Both the position numbers and the translations under genes were made by a program. A DNA stretch of 53,165 bases from DAOUBF01 sp034432795 (GTDB lineage Bacteria > Chloroflexota > Anaerolineae > DSLN01). Shown in pieces: positions 35,283 through 43,336 of this stretch (within the stretch, counting starts at the first letter, position 1; every line of letters begins with the position of its first letter). The notes beneath the pieces were generated by a model. The model saw nothing but the letters and a program-made list of their open reading frames with translations. It ran no database searches and was not told the DNA's origin. The stretch is from NCBI GenBank assembly GCA_034432795.1, contig DAOUBF010000001.1:1-53165 (forward strand), in the 5' to 3' direction.

Positions 35283-37214
35283 TCATCCAATTCCCCCCAG
35301 GCCCTGATTGAGGCCAGGGACCGGGGTGATCTGCCCCTCATTGATGCGAAGTCGCCTGGACTCAACCTGGGTCAGGCGCAACAGGGCAGCGACCGTTTGG
35401 GTCGCCGCGTGGTACTCGCGCAGCGCCTCGTCGTCGTTCTGGCTGGCGGCATCCTCTTGCAGGAAGCGCAATTCCTCCAGCCGTGTCTTCAAATGGAGTT
35501 CGCGCAGCCGGAGCGCGGTCTCAATCACGGCGCGCGTGGCCTTTTGTTCATCGTCAACCTGGGATGGCGGCTCGTCCTGGAGCTTTTCCAGGTGAGGATG
35601 CAAGATCGCGTCCAGGTGTTCTTGCAGGGCCTCTGGGGTGGTCGCGCCCGCCCGCAGTGCACGGAAAATCTCCCGATATGCCGGTGTAGCGAAATCGTCG
35701 GGCGCGAGCGGCGCTAACTGGGCGCGTTGGAACGCCTGATCCAGCGCGGCTAAGCGGGCCGGCATCTGCAAGAGCGCCGCCAGGCAGTAGGCTTCCAGGC
35801 GTTCTGTGGGGCGCGGGCGAGCGGGCGGCGGAGGTGAGGCCGCTGCCGCTGGCGCGGGCCGGGTGCGCCGTGGCGCAGGCGCCGGGGAGATGCTCTGGCG
35901 CAGGCTGCGCTCATCCACGCGCAACAGGCGCGCCAGGCGCAGCACGTAGGCATCCCGTTCCACCGGGTTGGCCACGTCACTGATGAGCGGCATGATCTGC
36001 TCCGCCACCTCGCGCTTGACCTTGGGGTCATTCAGGTCGCGTCCTGCTGTCACTGCCTCCATCACATAATCTATGATCGGTTTGGCCGCCTTGACCAGCG
36101 CGGCCCAGGCTGCTGGATCGGCGCGGATCAGGTCATCGGGGTCCTGGCCTTCGGGCAGGCGCAGCGCGCGGATGTCGGCCTGAAGGCGGCCCTCAAAGCG
36201 CACCAGGCCACGCGGGTCAAAGACGGGCTGCCAGGTGCGGTCCAGCGTCTCGCGGGCGACGGTGAGGCCGCGCAGGGTCGCGCTGATACCGGCGAGGTCG
36301 GGGTCAAGCGCCAGGACGAAGCGGCGGGTGTAGCGCTTGAGCAGGCGCAATTGGGCCTCGGTCAGGGCCGTGCCCATCTGGGCGACGACGTTGGTGAAGC
36401 CCGCCTGGTGGGCCTGCATCGCGTCCATGTAGCCTTCCACGATCACCGCCTCGTTGGCTTCACGGATGGCGCGCCGGGCCAGGTCCAGCGCGAACAGTGT
36501 GGCGCTTTTGTCAAACAGGCGCGTCTGGGGTGAATTCAGGTATTTGGGTTGGGCCTCGCCCAGCGCCCGCGCGCCAAAGCCGATGACCTGCCCCTGCACG
36601 TCCCGAATAGGGATGATCAGGCGCCCACGGAAGCGGTCCAGGACGCTCCCGTCCTCGTGCCGCGAGAGCAGGCCCGCTTCCACCAGTTCTTCTACTGAAA
36701 ACCCTTTCTCCGTTAAATAGTTGCGCAGCGCGTCCCGCGCCTCCAGCCCGTAACCAAGCTGGAAGCGTTCAACCGTCTCGGTGTTCAGGCCGCGCCGGGC
36801 GATGTAGTCGCGGGCGTGGGCGGCTTCGGCGGCGCTGCGCAGCAAATGGTGGTAGTAGGTGGCGGCTGCCGCAAGCGCCTGGCGCAGGCGGTTGGTGCTT
36901 TCGGCCTGTGCCGCCTGCTCCGGGCTGGCGGGTTGGAGTTCCACCCCGGCACGGCGGGCCAGGTACTCCAGCGCCTCGCGGAATTCCCAGCCCTCACGCT
37001 TCATGACGAAGGTGAAGATGTCGCCGCCCGTGCTGCACGCGCCAAAACAATGCCAGCCTTGCGTTTCAGGGAAGACGACGAACGAGGGCGTGCGCGTATT
37101 GGGATGGAAGGGGCAAAAACCGATGAAGTTGCGCCCCGACTTGCGCAGCTTCACGGTCTCCCCCACCAGGTCCACAATATCAATACGGGCCTTGATCTCC
37201 TCAATGACGCTCAT
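35283..37214 (-). CDS. dnaG: DNA primase
   Basis: This 643-residue primase synthesises RNA primers at the replication fork. An N-terminal CHC2 zinc-binding domain (CPFHPNTRTPSF, then HCFGAC) is followed by a catalytic core with a TOPRIM motif (VIVEGYMDAMQAHQAG, LALDPDLAG) and a C-terminal DnaB-interacting helical domain after a Pro/Ala linker. The last zinc pair has CFGAC where many primases have CFGC, a one-residue expansion. The TOPRIM second acidic site reads DPD rather than the common DGD. GGGAAGG precedes the ATG at 37214. Confidence 0.96.
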   Translation of the reverse strand: MSVIEEIKARIDIVDLVGETVKLRKSGRNFIGFCPFHPNTRTPSFVVFPETQGWHCFGACSTGGDIFTFVMKREGWEFREALEYLARRAGVELQPASPEQAAQAESTNRLRQALAAAATYYHHLLRSAAEAAHARDYIARRGLNTETVERFQLGYGLEARDALRNYLTEKGFSVEELVEAGLLSRHEDGSVLDRFRGRLIIPIRDVQGQVIGFGARALGEAQPKYLNSPQTRLFDKSATLFALDLARRAIREANEAVIVEGYMDAMQAHQAGFTNVVAQMGTALTEAQLRLLKRYTRRFVLALDPDLAGISATLRGLTVARETLDRTWQPVFDPRGLVRFEGRLQADIRALRLPEGQDPDDLIRADPAAWAALVKAAKPIIDYVMEAVTAGRDLNDPKVKREVAEQIMPLISDVANPVERDAYVLRLARLLRVDERSLRQSISPAPAPRRTRPAPAAAASPPPPARPRPTERLEAYCLAALLQMPARLAALDQAFQRAQLAPLAPDDFATPAYREIFRALRAGATTPEALQEHLDAILHPHLEKLQDEPPSQVDDEQKATRAVIETALRLRELHLKTRLEELRFLQEDAASQNDDEALREYHAATQTVAALLRLTQVESRRLRINEGQITPVPGLNQGLGGIG

Positions 37215-37271
37215 GGCCTTCCCCTATGCCTGGCCCAGGGATGATCCGCCTCTGGACACCAGGCATGTGCG

Positions 37272-37300
37272 ATTATAACTGCTTGGTTCTAACCGTGCAA
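37272..37300 (-). promoter_or_regulatory. Promoter of dnaG-rpoD
   Basis: On the minus strand TTGCAC and a perfect TATAAT are separated by exactly 17 bases, about 60 bases upstream of dnaG. This is one of the best sigma-70 promoters in the window. Confidence 0.7.
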
Positions 37301-37314
37301 CCGGCTTTTGACAT

Positions 37315-37343
37315 TTGGCGCGAAATCCATCCTGTGCTATTAT
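37315..37343 (+). promoter_or_regulatory. Promoter of the ECF sigma factor gene
   Basis: TTGGCG and TATTAT are separated by 17 bases, and TG one base before the -10 makes it an extended -10. TTGACA also lies at 37308-37313. It is divergent from and adjacent to the dnaG promoter, so the two may share control. Confidence 0.55.
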
Positions 37344-37393
37344 TAAGTTAGCTCGCCTGTTGGTTGTGGGGGGCAGGCGAGCGATGGAAGCGC

Positions 37394-38041
37394 ATGCGCA
37401 GTAACGAAGCCTGGCTCATGGCTCTGCGGAGTGAAGGCGCTCTGCAACAGGAAGCGTTGGCTGAACTGCGCCAGTATCTGCTCCGGGCTGTGCTGGTGTA
37501 CCTCCAACGACATCGCAGCGACGTGATCCACATGGACCCCGAGGAGATTGAGGGGCTGGCCGAGGAGAGCACACAAGAGGCGCTGATGCAGATCCTGGCC
37601 AAGCTGGACACCTTTCGGGGCGAGGGCAAGTTCACCACCTGGGCGTATAAATTTGTGATCCATATCGCGGCGAGCGAGTTGCGCCTGCGCCGCTGGACGA
37701 CCCTGTCGCTGGATACGCTGCGGGGCGAGGAGGAGTTTCCCCTGCTGAAGGTCGTGGAGGACGTGCAGGTGGATGACCCGGAACGCGCCCTGGAACGCCG
37801 CCAGCTTTTAGAACTGGTCCAACGCATCATTGATGAAGACCTGACCGAGCGGCAGCGCACGGCGATTGTGGCGGTGCATTTTCACGGTGTGCCGGTTGAG
37901 GAGGTGGCGGCGCGCCTGGGGACCAACCGCAACAACCTATATAAACTCATGCACGATGCGCGCAAGCGGATCAAAGAACGCTTGATTGAGCACCACCTCA
38001 GCGAGGGCGATATCCTGGCGCTCTTCGGCCAGCTTGACTAA
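37394..38041 (+). CDS. ECF-type RNA polymerase sigma factor
   Basis: This protein of about 215 residues has sigma region 2 (EESTQEALMQILAKLDTFRG, then FTTWAYKFVIHIAASELRLR) and region 4 with a helix-turn-helix (LTERQRTAIVAVHFHGVPVE, then VAARLGTNRNNLYKLMHDAR). There is no region 1 or 3, as expected for the extracytoplasmic-function group. I chose the ATG at 37394. An upstream in-frame TTG at 37364 is possible. A ZAS-motif anti-sigma factor follows 64 bases later, so this is a typical sigma/anti-sigma pair. Its regulon is unknown. Confidence 0.93.
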   Translation: MRSNEAWLMALRSEGALQQEALAELRQYLLRAVLVYLQRHRSDVIHMDPEEIEGLAEESTQEALMQILAKLDTFRGEGKFTTWAYKFVIHIAASELRLRRWTTLSLDTLRGEEEFPLLKVVEDVQVDDPERALERRQLLELVQRIIDEDLTERQRTAIVAVHFHGVPVEEVAARLGTNRNNLYKLMHDARKRIKERLIEHHLSEGDILALFGQLD

Positions 38042-38105
38042 GCCCCCAGGTAAGAAATTGGCTGCTCAGCGCGTCCCATATGCGTGCCACAAGAAGGGAG
38101 AGCGA

Positions 38106-38432
38106 ATGGAGGCCGAGATGTTCACCAAGTGGATCCATCAGGTCTATATGACCCAGGATCGGGAGATTGATTGCGGCCAAGTGTTTGAATTGCTATCGGG
38201 TTATGTGGATTTACAGGTCGCTGGGGTGGAGGCAGCGCCCTGGGCGCCGCAGATCCAGGCGCATCTGGCACAATGCGCCGAATGTGATGACCTGTATCAG
38301 GCCCTCCTGGAGGTCGCTCGCCTGGAGGCGGAGGGCACCTTGCCTGATAGCACACAGCTTCTGGAGGAACTGCGTCGGCTGGCTGCGCCTGCCCAGACGC
38401 GGCCTGAACCGATGGCGGTGGCAGCTAAATAG
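38106..38432 (+). CDS. ZAS-type zinc-binding anti-sigma factor (soluble)
   Basis: This 108-residue protein contains a Cys in REIDCGQVFELLSGYVDLQV and the HLAQCAEC motif (HxxxCxxC), the zinc-binding anti-sigma signature. The C-terminus is a short charged helix and Pro-rich tail with no transmembrane segment, so it acts in the cytoplasm. It probably binds the ECF sigma factor encoded just upstream. GGGAG lies five bases before the ATG at 38106. A strong terminator follows at 38522-38557. Confidence 0.85.
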   Translation: MEAEMFTKWIHQVYMTQDREIDCGQVFELLSGYVDLQVAGVEAAPWAPQIQAHLAQCAECDDLYQALLEVARLEAEGTLPDSTQLLEELRRLAAPAQTRPEPMAVAAK

Positions 38433-38449
38433 CCCGCCTGGGCCAGAAG

Positions 38450-38481
38450 GCCCGGTTGAGAGACCGGGCGGGGATTGAAAC
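38450..38481. repeat. Solitary CRISPR-repeat-like hairpin sequence
   Basis: GCCCGGT and ACCGGGC form a 7-bp stem. The sequence then runs into GGGGATTGAAAC, the end typical of many type I and III CRISPR repeats. There is only one copy and no spacer array in the window. Confidence 0.3.
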
Positions 38482-38521
38482 CACCTGGATGGTGCATCCG
38501 GGTTATTGTTCATCTTATGCA

Positions 38522-38557
38522 TTCCGCCGGAGGACACGGCTCCGGCGGAATTGTTTT
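38522..38557 (+). terminator. Rho-independent terminator after the sigma/anti-sigma genes
   Basis: An 11-bp perfect stem (TTCCGCCGGAG / CTCCGGCGGAA) with a 7-base loop is followed by TTGTTTT. It separates the anti-sigma transcript from the radical SAM cluster. Confidence 0.85.
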
Positions 38558-38622
38558 CAATGCTCTCCCATATGCAGCCAGCGGTATGCGACCATTGGGC
38601 CAAAAAATCCGACTAAAGTTCC

Positions 38623-38651
38623 TTGTATGCCCCGCTAACCTGTGCTAGGAT
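38623..38651 (+). promoter_or_regulatory. Candidate promoter of the radical SAM cluster
   Basis: TTGTAT and TAGGAT are separated by 17 bases, with TG one base before the -10. It is the only promoter-like site between the terminator and the first gene of the cluster. Confidence 0.5.
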
Positions 38652-38770
38652 CTGAGGGGATAAAATAGATACACGGGGCAGAAATTTGGCTGTTATCAGC
38701 CTGTCTGTTGAGGGCGTTCCTCTGGCCCAGGTCGCCGTTCTAAACATCCGATCGCGCTGAGCATATATTT

Positions 38771-39778
38771 ATGGCGGAATCCAACTGCGATCACGCTGGT
38801 GGGGATTCGGCTCATGAGCACCTGTGTGAGGCCATCCTGAAGGTCGTGCTCTATGCCGACATCTTTGATTACCCCCTGGCTGCCGATGAGATCCATCGGT
38901 ATCTGAATGTGCCCACGCGGCTGGAGCAGGTTCAGGAAGCGCTGGACGTGGCGGTGCGCCGGGGCGATATTGTCCAGACCGGCCCCTTCTACAGCCTGCC
39001 CCAGCGGGCCGAGTTGGCGGCGGTGCGTGTCCGTCGCGGCGAAATCTCCCGGCGCCTGTGGCGGCGCGCGCGCCAGTATGCCCGCCTGATGGCCTCATTG
39101 CCCTTTGTGGAGATGGTCGCCGTCACTGGCGCGCTCTCGGTGGATAACGTGGAGGCCGATGCCGACATGGACTTTATGCTCGTGTGCGCCCCTGGTCAGG
39201 TATGGCTCGTCCGCGCCCTGACCGGGATCATGCGGCGGATGGCGCGTGCGCTTGGCGACCGCCTCTGCCCCAATTACATCCTGGCCTCCAACGCGCTGGA
39301 GTTGGACCAGCGCAATCTCTACGCCGCCCGCGAGCTGTTCCAGATGGTGCCTTTATATGGCTTTGAGGTCTATCGGCGCCTGATCGCGGCCAACACCTGG
39401 GCCTTCAACTATCTGCCCAATGTGACGCTGTTGCCGCCTAACAATGGTCATCATCCGGTGCGCGGCCCGATCCACCCGCTGCGCCGTTCGCTGGAGTTCG
39501 GCCTGAAGGGCTGGTTGGGGCGCAAGCTCCACGAGGCCGAATGGCAACGTTGGCGGCGCATGGCGGCGCGCCACGAGCACGTCGGGCCGGAGGTGGTCTT
39601 GGCCCCGGATCGCTTTAAGATGCATGACCTGAGCCATGGTGAGCGCATCCTGGCGGCCTATGCCGAGCGGCTGGCCCGTTATGGCCTGTCATTTCCTGAC
39701 GGGGGACGAAGGACGGAAGACGGAACCGGGCCGTCCTCCGCCTTCGGTCCGCCGTCGGCTCATGGAGTGAGCCTATGA
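38771..39778 (+). CDS. Nucleotidyltransferase-like protein at the head of the radical SAM cluster
   Basis: This 335-residue protein has an N-terminal winged-helix-like region (ILKVVLYADIFDYPLAADEI; VRRGDIVQTGPFYSL). A segment follows that resembles a polymerase-beta-type nucleotidyltransferase core: MVAVTGALSVDNVEADADMD, with small residues then the DxD pair and a hydrophobic strand FMLV. The glycine-serine of canonical enzymes is altered, so activity is uncertain. The C-terminal tail (DGGRRTEDGTGPSSAFGPPS) is 7-bp-period repeat DNA. No ribosome-binding site precedes the ATG. Its stop overlaps the next start as ATGA, tying it firmly to the radical SAM operon. Confidence 0.6.
   Translation: MAESNCDHAGGDSAHEHLCEAILKVVLYADIFDYPLAADEIHRYLNVPTRLEQVQEALDVAVRRGDIVQTGPFYSLPQRAELAAVRVRRGEISRRLWRRARQYARLMASLPFVEMVAVTGALSVDNVEADADMDFMLVCAPGQVWLVRALTGIMRRMARALGDRLCPNYILASNALELDQRNLYAARELFQMVPLYGFEVYRRLIAANTWAFNYLPNVTLLPPNNGHHPVRGPIHPLRRSLEFGLKGWLGRKLHEAEWQRWRRMAARHEHVGPEVVLAPDRFKMHDLSHGERILAAYAERLARYGLSFPDGGRRTEDGTGPSSAFGPPSAHGVSL
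39698..39770. repeat. 7-bp-period palindromic repeat forming the 3' end of the nucleotidyltransferase-like gene
   Basis: GACGGGG, GACGAAG, GACGGAA, GACGGAA at a strict 7-base period are followed by inverted units CCGTCCT, CCGCCTT, CGGTCCG. The two halves could pair as a hairpin. Confidence 0.65.
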
Positions 39779-41262
39779 GTGAGGTGCTCTTCGGTCAGTC
39801 CTATTATTTGCGCTTTGACCCCAAGCTGTGGGAGGCGATGCAGCCCTATCCGCCCCTGGGCACGCTCTACGCGGCCAGCGCCGCCCGCGAACACGGTTAC
39901 GACGTGGCCTTGTTTGACGCCATGCTCGCCCAAAGTGAGGACGAGTGGGCACAGGCGCTGGACAGGCACAGGCCACGCTTCGCCGTGCTGTATGAGGACA
40001 ACTTCAACTACCTGAGCAAGATGTGCCTGCTGCGCATGCGCGAGGCGGCCTTCAAGATGATGCCGATGGCCAGGGCGCGCGGCTGCACGGTCATTGTCTG
40101 CGGCTCCGATGCGACCGACCACCTGGAGCGCTATTTTGCGCATGGCGCGGACTTCATCCTGATCGGCGAGGCCGAGATCACGCTGGTAGAACTCCTGGAC
40201 ACGCTCAGCGGGCGCTCCTCTCGTCCGCTCCAGGATATTCTCGGCCTGGCCTACCCTGGCCCGAATGGGGAGGTCATCCGCACGCCTGCCCGGCCCTTTA
40301 TCAAGAACCTGGATATTCTGCCCTTTCCGGCCTGGGACCTGGTGGACATCCCACGCTACCGCCAGATCTGGCTGAAGCGGCACGGCTATTACTCCATGAA
40401 CCTGGTGACGACGCGCGGCTGTCCCTATCACTGCAACTGGTGCGCCAAGCCCATCTATGGCCAGCGTTACAACGTGCGCAGCCCGGAGAATGTTGTGGCC
40501 GAGATGAAATGGCTGAAGACCGAGTTCGGCGCGCAGCACATCTGGTTCGCCGATGACATTCTGGGCCTGAAGCCAGGCTGGATAGAGCGCTTCGCCGAGC
40601 TGGTGCACGCGCACGACGCAGTGATCCCTTTCAAGTGCCTGATGCGGGTGGATCTGATCAAGGAGAGCACGGTGGCCGCGCTGAAGAAGGCGGGCTGTCA
40701 GATCGTCTGGGTGGGCGCGGAAAGCGGCTCGCAGAAAGTCCTGGATGCGATGGAGAAGGGGACAAAGGTGGAGGAGATTTACGAGGCCACGCGCCGCCTG
40801 CACCAGGCCGGCATCCAGGTGGGCTTCTTCCTCCAGTTCGGCTACCCCGGCGAGACCCGCGAGGACATTGAGATGACGCTGCAGATGGTGCGGGACTGCC
40901 AGCCCGACGACATCGGTATTTCGGTCTCTTACCCGCTGCCTGGCACCAAGTTCTTTGAGAACGTGAAGGCGCAACTGGGCGAGAAGCAGAACTGGGTGGA
41001 TTCCAACGACCTGGCGATGCTGTTCCGGGGCACTTACGTGCCGGAGTTTTACCGTGTCCTGCACGGCGTCGTCCATCAGGAGTTCCGGATGCGCAAGGCG
41101 CTGGCGGCGCTACGGCAGCCCACGCGGTTGCGCCCGGCCCACCTGCGCCAGCTTGCGCTCATTCCGTACCGATTGTGGCGGCTCCACCAGGGCCGGCGGC
41201 GGCTGAACGCCCTGGAGCGCCTGCCGTCCAGCCCGACGATCCCGCTCCCTACCGTGTCCTGA
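39775..41262 (+). CDS. B12-binding radical SAM protein, subtype A (first copy)
   Basis: This 495-residue protein has an N-terminal cobalamin-binding Rossmann domain (about 20-150: PPLGTLYAASAAREHGYDV, GADFILIGEAEITLVELL). The radical SAM core has the 4Fe-4S motif CPYHCNWC near residue 217, then YADD-equivalent WFADDIL, AGCQIVWVGAESGSQ and GFFLQFGYPGE. Such class B enzymes often methylate unactivated carbons or rearrange rings. It opens with the SEVLFGQSYYLRFDPKLWEA phrase shared in part with the second subtype-A copy at 43827. A basic C-terminal region follows the core. Its start overlaps the previous stop, and the next gene begins one base after its stop. Confidence 0.93.
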   Translation: MSEVLFGQSYYLRFDPKLWEAMQPYPPLGTLYAASAAREHGYDVALFDAMLAQSEDEWAQALDRHRPRFAVLYEDNFNYLSKMCLLRMREAAFKMMPMARARGCTVIVCGSDATDHLERYFAHGADFILIGEAEITLVELLDTLSGRSSRPLQDILGLAYPGPNGEVIRTPARPFIKNLDILPFPAWDLVDIPRYRQIWLKRHGYYSMNLVTTRGCPYHCNWCAKPIYGQRYNVRSPENVVAEMKWLKTEFGAQHIWFADDILGLKPGWIERFAELVHAHDAVIPFKCLMRVDLIKESTVAALKKAGCQIVWVGAESGSQKVLDAMEKGTKVEEIYEATRRLHQAGIQVGFFLQFGYPGETREDIEMTLQMVRDCQPDDIGISVSYPLPGTKFFENVKAQLGEKQNWVDSNDLAMLFRGTYVPEFYRVLHGVVHQEFRMRKALAALRQPTRLRPAHLRQLALIPYRLWRLHQGRRRLNALERLPSSPTIPLPTVS

Positions 41263-41263
41263 G

Positions 41264-42682
41264 ATGCGCCCGAAAGTCGTCCTGTATAATCCGCAAGCCG
41301 TCTTTTATACCATGCCGCTGGCTCTGCTTGCAGTAGGCTCGGCTCTAGACCGCGAGCAGTATGAGGTCGTGATCGTGGATGGGCGGCTGGAGGCGGACCC
41401 GGTGGGGGCGGTGCTGGCGCACCTGGAGGGGGCGCTATGCCTGGGGGTAAGCGTCCTCACCGGCCGGCCCATTTACGATGCGCTGCGGGTCTCCCGCGCA
41501 GTGAAGGCAGTTCGGCCCGATCTGCCGGTGGTGTGGGGCGGCTGGCACCCTTCGCTGTTCCCGCGCGAGACATTGGCCGAGCCGAGCGTGGACATCACCG
41601 TGATCGCTCAGGGCGAGGAGACCTTCGGCGAGATCGTGGCCCGGTTGAGCCGGGGCGAGCGATCCATGCAGGGCGTCGCCGGGTGCGCCTTCCGCTGTGA
41701 CGGCGAGATCGTGGTGAATCCGCCCCGGCGGCTGCGCGACGTGAACAACCTGCCGCCGCACGATTACACGCTCATTCCGGTTGAGCATTACTTTGCGCTC
41801 AAGCACGGCAAGCGGCAGCTTGACTACATCTCCTCGCAGGGCTGCCGCTTTCGCTGCACCTTCTGCGCCGACCCCTACGTCTATCATCGCGGCTGGGTGG
41901 GGCTGGCACCGGAGCGCATGGGTCGGGAGATTGAGGCGCTTGTCCGGCGCTACGGCGTCCACGAGGTTGCCTTCCAGGACGAGACCTTCTTCACCAGCCG
42001 GGCGCGGGTAGAAGCTATCGCCGATGAGTTCATCCGCCGCAGGCTGGAGATTGCCTGGACGGGCACGTTGCGTGCCGACCAGGGCCACCGACTGGACGAT
42101 CACCTTCTGGCGAAGTGCGTCCGCAGCGGTCTGCGCCGGGTCATGGTGGGTGTGGAGAGCGGTTCGCAGGAGATGCTCAACCGGATCAAGAAGGACATTA
42201 CTTTGGAGCAGGTGTGGGAGACAGCGGAGAAGTGTTTGCGACATAAGATCGGTGTGATCTACAATATCATTGTGGGATTCCCCGGCGAGTCGGATGAGAG
42301 CGTGGCGGCCAGCCTGGACGTGGCCAAGCGGCTGCGGGCAATGAGCCCGGATTTTGAGGTGGCTATCTTCTTTTACAAGCCCTATCCGGGCAACCCCATT
42401 GCCGATGACCTGCTGCGCCAGGGCTACCGCTTCCCGCAGACGCTGGAGGAATGGGCCGAGTTTGACTATATTGCCGGGCGCAGCGAGTGGGTCACGGAGG
42501 AGAAGTGGCGGCTGGTGGAGAACTTTAAGTTTTACCAGCGGCTGGCCTGGGGGCACAACCACAATCCGCTGCGCTGGCCCTTCAGCCTGGCGGCCCGCTG
42601 GCGCTGTCAACGCGACTTTTACCGCTTCCCGGTGGAGCGTGCGCTGGTTGAGCGGCTGCGCCCGGCGGCACGGTTGTCGTGA
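41264..42682 (+). CDS. B12-binding radical SAM protein, subtype B (first copy)
   Basis: This 472-residue protein has a cobalamin-binding-like N-terminal domain starting VVLYNPQAVFYTMPLALLAV and IVDGRLEADPVGAVLAHLEG, a phrase also present in the copy at 46819. The radical SAM motif is CRFRCTFC near residue 195, followed by FQDETFFTSRARVEAIADEF and GLRRVMVGVESGSQEMLNRI. The C-terminal end WRCQRDFYRFPVERALVERL is diagnostic: a degraded copy of it lies at 43261-43336. No SPASM cysteines are present. It is co-transcribed with the upstream subtype-A gene. Confidence 0.93.
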   Translation: MRPKVVLYNPQAVFYTMPLALLAVGSALDREQYEVVIVDGRLEADPVGAVLAHLEGALCLGVSVLTGRPIYDALRVSRAVKAVRPDLPVVWGGWHPSLFPRETLAEPSVDITVIAQGEETFGEIVARLSRGERSMQGVAGCAFRCDGEIVVNPPRRLRDVNNLPPHDYTLIPVEHYFALKHGKRQLDYISSQGCRFRCTFCADPYVYHRGWVGLAPERMGREIEALVRRYGVHEVAFQDETFFTSRARVEAIADEFIRRRLEIAWTGTLRADQGHRLDDHLLAKCVRSGLRRVMVGVESGSQEMLNRIKKDITLEQVWETAEKCLRHKIGVIYNIIVGFPGESDESVAASLDVAKRLRAMSPDFEVAIFFYKPYPGNPIADDLLRQGYRFPQTLEEWAEFDYIAGRSEWVTEEKWRLVENFKFYQRLAWGHNHNPLRWPFSLAARWRCQRDFYRFPVERALVERLRPAARLS

Positions 42683-42693
42683 GGATGTCAGGG

Positions 42694-42981
42694 ATGTATA
42701 TTGATGATTTCATCTGGTTACCTGACATCCTTGAGAAGCTGGCTATTAAGCATCATGTTACGCAAGATGAGGTTGAAGAAGTGTTTTTCAACCGCCCGCA
42801 ATACCGTTTTGTCGAGTCGGGCTATAGATCAGGTGAAGACGTCTACTCAGCTAGCGGGCAAACCGATGCAGGTCGGTATCTGATTGTGTTTTTCATTCAC
42901 AAGCCAGATAACACAGCCCTCATCTTGACTGCGCGAGATATGGATAGGAAGGAGCGAAGGTTATATGAGCGGAAGCGATAA
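42694..42981 (+). CDS. BrnT-family toxin (type II toxin-antitoxin)
   Basis: This protein of about 95 residues belongs to the BrnT/DUF497-like ribonuclease toxins. The supporting patterns are DDFIWLPDILEKLAIKHHVT, VEEVFFNRP and the C-terminal ILTARDMDRKERRLYERKR. The ATG at 42694 has GAGG nine bases upstream; ATG at 42685 or GTG at 42679 are alternatives. It starts about 10 bases after the radical SAM stop and overlaps the antitoxin gene by 17 bases, toxin first, the usual BrnTA order. Base composition is visibly more AT-rich than in its neighbours, pointing to recent acquisition. Confidence 0.82.
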   Translation: MYIDDFIWLPDILEKLAIKHHVTQDEVEEVFFNRPQYRFVESGYRSGEDVYSASGQTDAGRYLIVFFIHKPDNTALILTARDMDRKERRLYERKR

Positions 42982-43234
42982 AACACAGATGACCAGTATC
43001 TCAAAAGCGCAGACGCTGGAGGAGATCGCCGAGTTCTGGGATACGCATAGCCTGGCTGATTATTGGGATCAGACTCACGAGGTTGAGTTTGAAGTCAGAG
43101 CCATCCGCAGGCGGCGTGTTACACTTGACCCTGATGTCTATGCCCAGATAGAGGCGCAGGCTCATGCACGCGGTGTTACGCCCGAAACACTGGTCAACCT
43201 ATGGCTGGCCGAACGGCTGAAGGAGACAAAGTAG
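42965..43234 (+). CDS. BrnA/CopG-like antitoxin
   Basis: This 89-residue partner of the BrnT-like toxin begins with a toxin-wrapping region (TLEEIAEFWDTHSLADYWDQ) and ends with a ribbon-helix-helix-like DNA-binding part (RRRVTLDPDVYAQIEAQAHA, then GVTPETLVNLWLAERL). Such proteins neutralise the toxin and repress their own promoter. It overlaps the toxin end. The ATG at 42992 is an alternative start. Confidence 0.82.
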   Translation: MSGSDKTQMTSISKAQTLEEIAEFWDTHSLADYWDQTHEVEFEVRAIRRRRVTLDPDVYAQIEAQAHARGVTPETLVNLWLAERLKETK

Positions 43235-43260
43235 GCATCTGAGAGCACATTATCGGCGTG

Positions 43261-43336
43261 TCTTACGCCAGGGCTACCGCCTGCTGGCGCTGTCAACGCG
43301 ACTTCTACCGTTTTCCGGTGGGGCGTAAGCAGTGAC
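43261..43336 (+). pseudogene. Degraded 3' stump of a subtype-B radical SAM gene
   Basis: CGCCAGGGCTACCGC followed by a stretch reading CWRCQRDFYRFPVGRKQ and a stop reproduces two separate parts of the subtype-B gene at 41264-42682, namely nt 42416-42430 and 42598-42645, joined with the middle missing and a frame change between them. Differences from that gene are mostly at third codon positions (TTT/TTC, CGC/CGT, TTC/TTT). This suggests a diverged paralogue that once stood here, or an old duplication. Confidence 0.65.

Larger units (their letters stand above)
38433..38770. other. Intergenic region between the anti-sigma gene and the radical SAM cluster
   Basis: These 338 bases hold no gene that I can support. 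They contain a CRISPR-repeat-like hairpin, a T-tailed terminator and the promoter of the downstream cluster, each listed separately. Confidence 0.7.

Noticed and set aside
38450..38481. A CRISPR array
   Set aside because: Only one repeat-like unit is present, with no second repeat at spacer distance and no cas gene in the window.
39760..41076. 438-residue open frame opposite the first radical SAM gene
   Set aside because: The plus-strand gene has full B12 and radical SAM motifs. The minus-strand translation is rich in His, Gln and Arg and has no domain.
41435..42610. 391-residue open frame opposite the subtype-B radical SAM gene
   Set aside because: Antisense shadow caused by high GC at third positions of the real gene.
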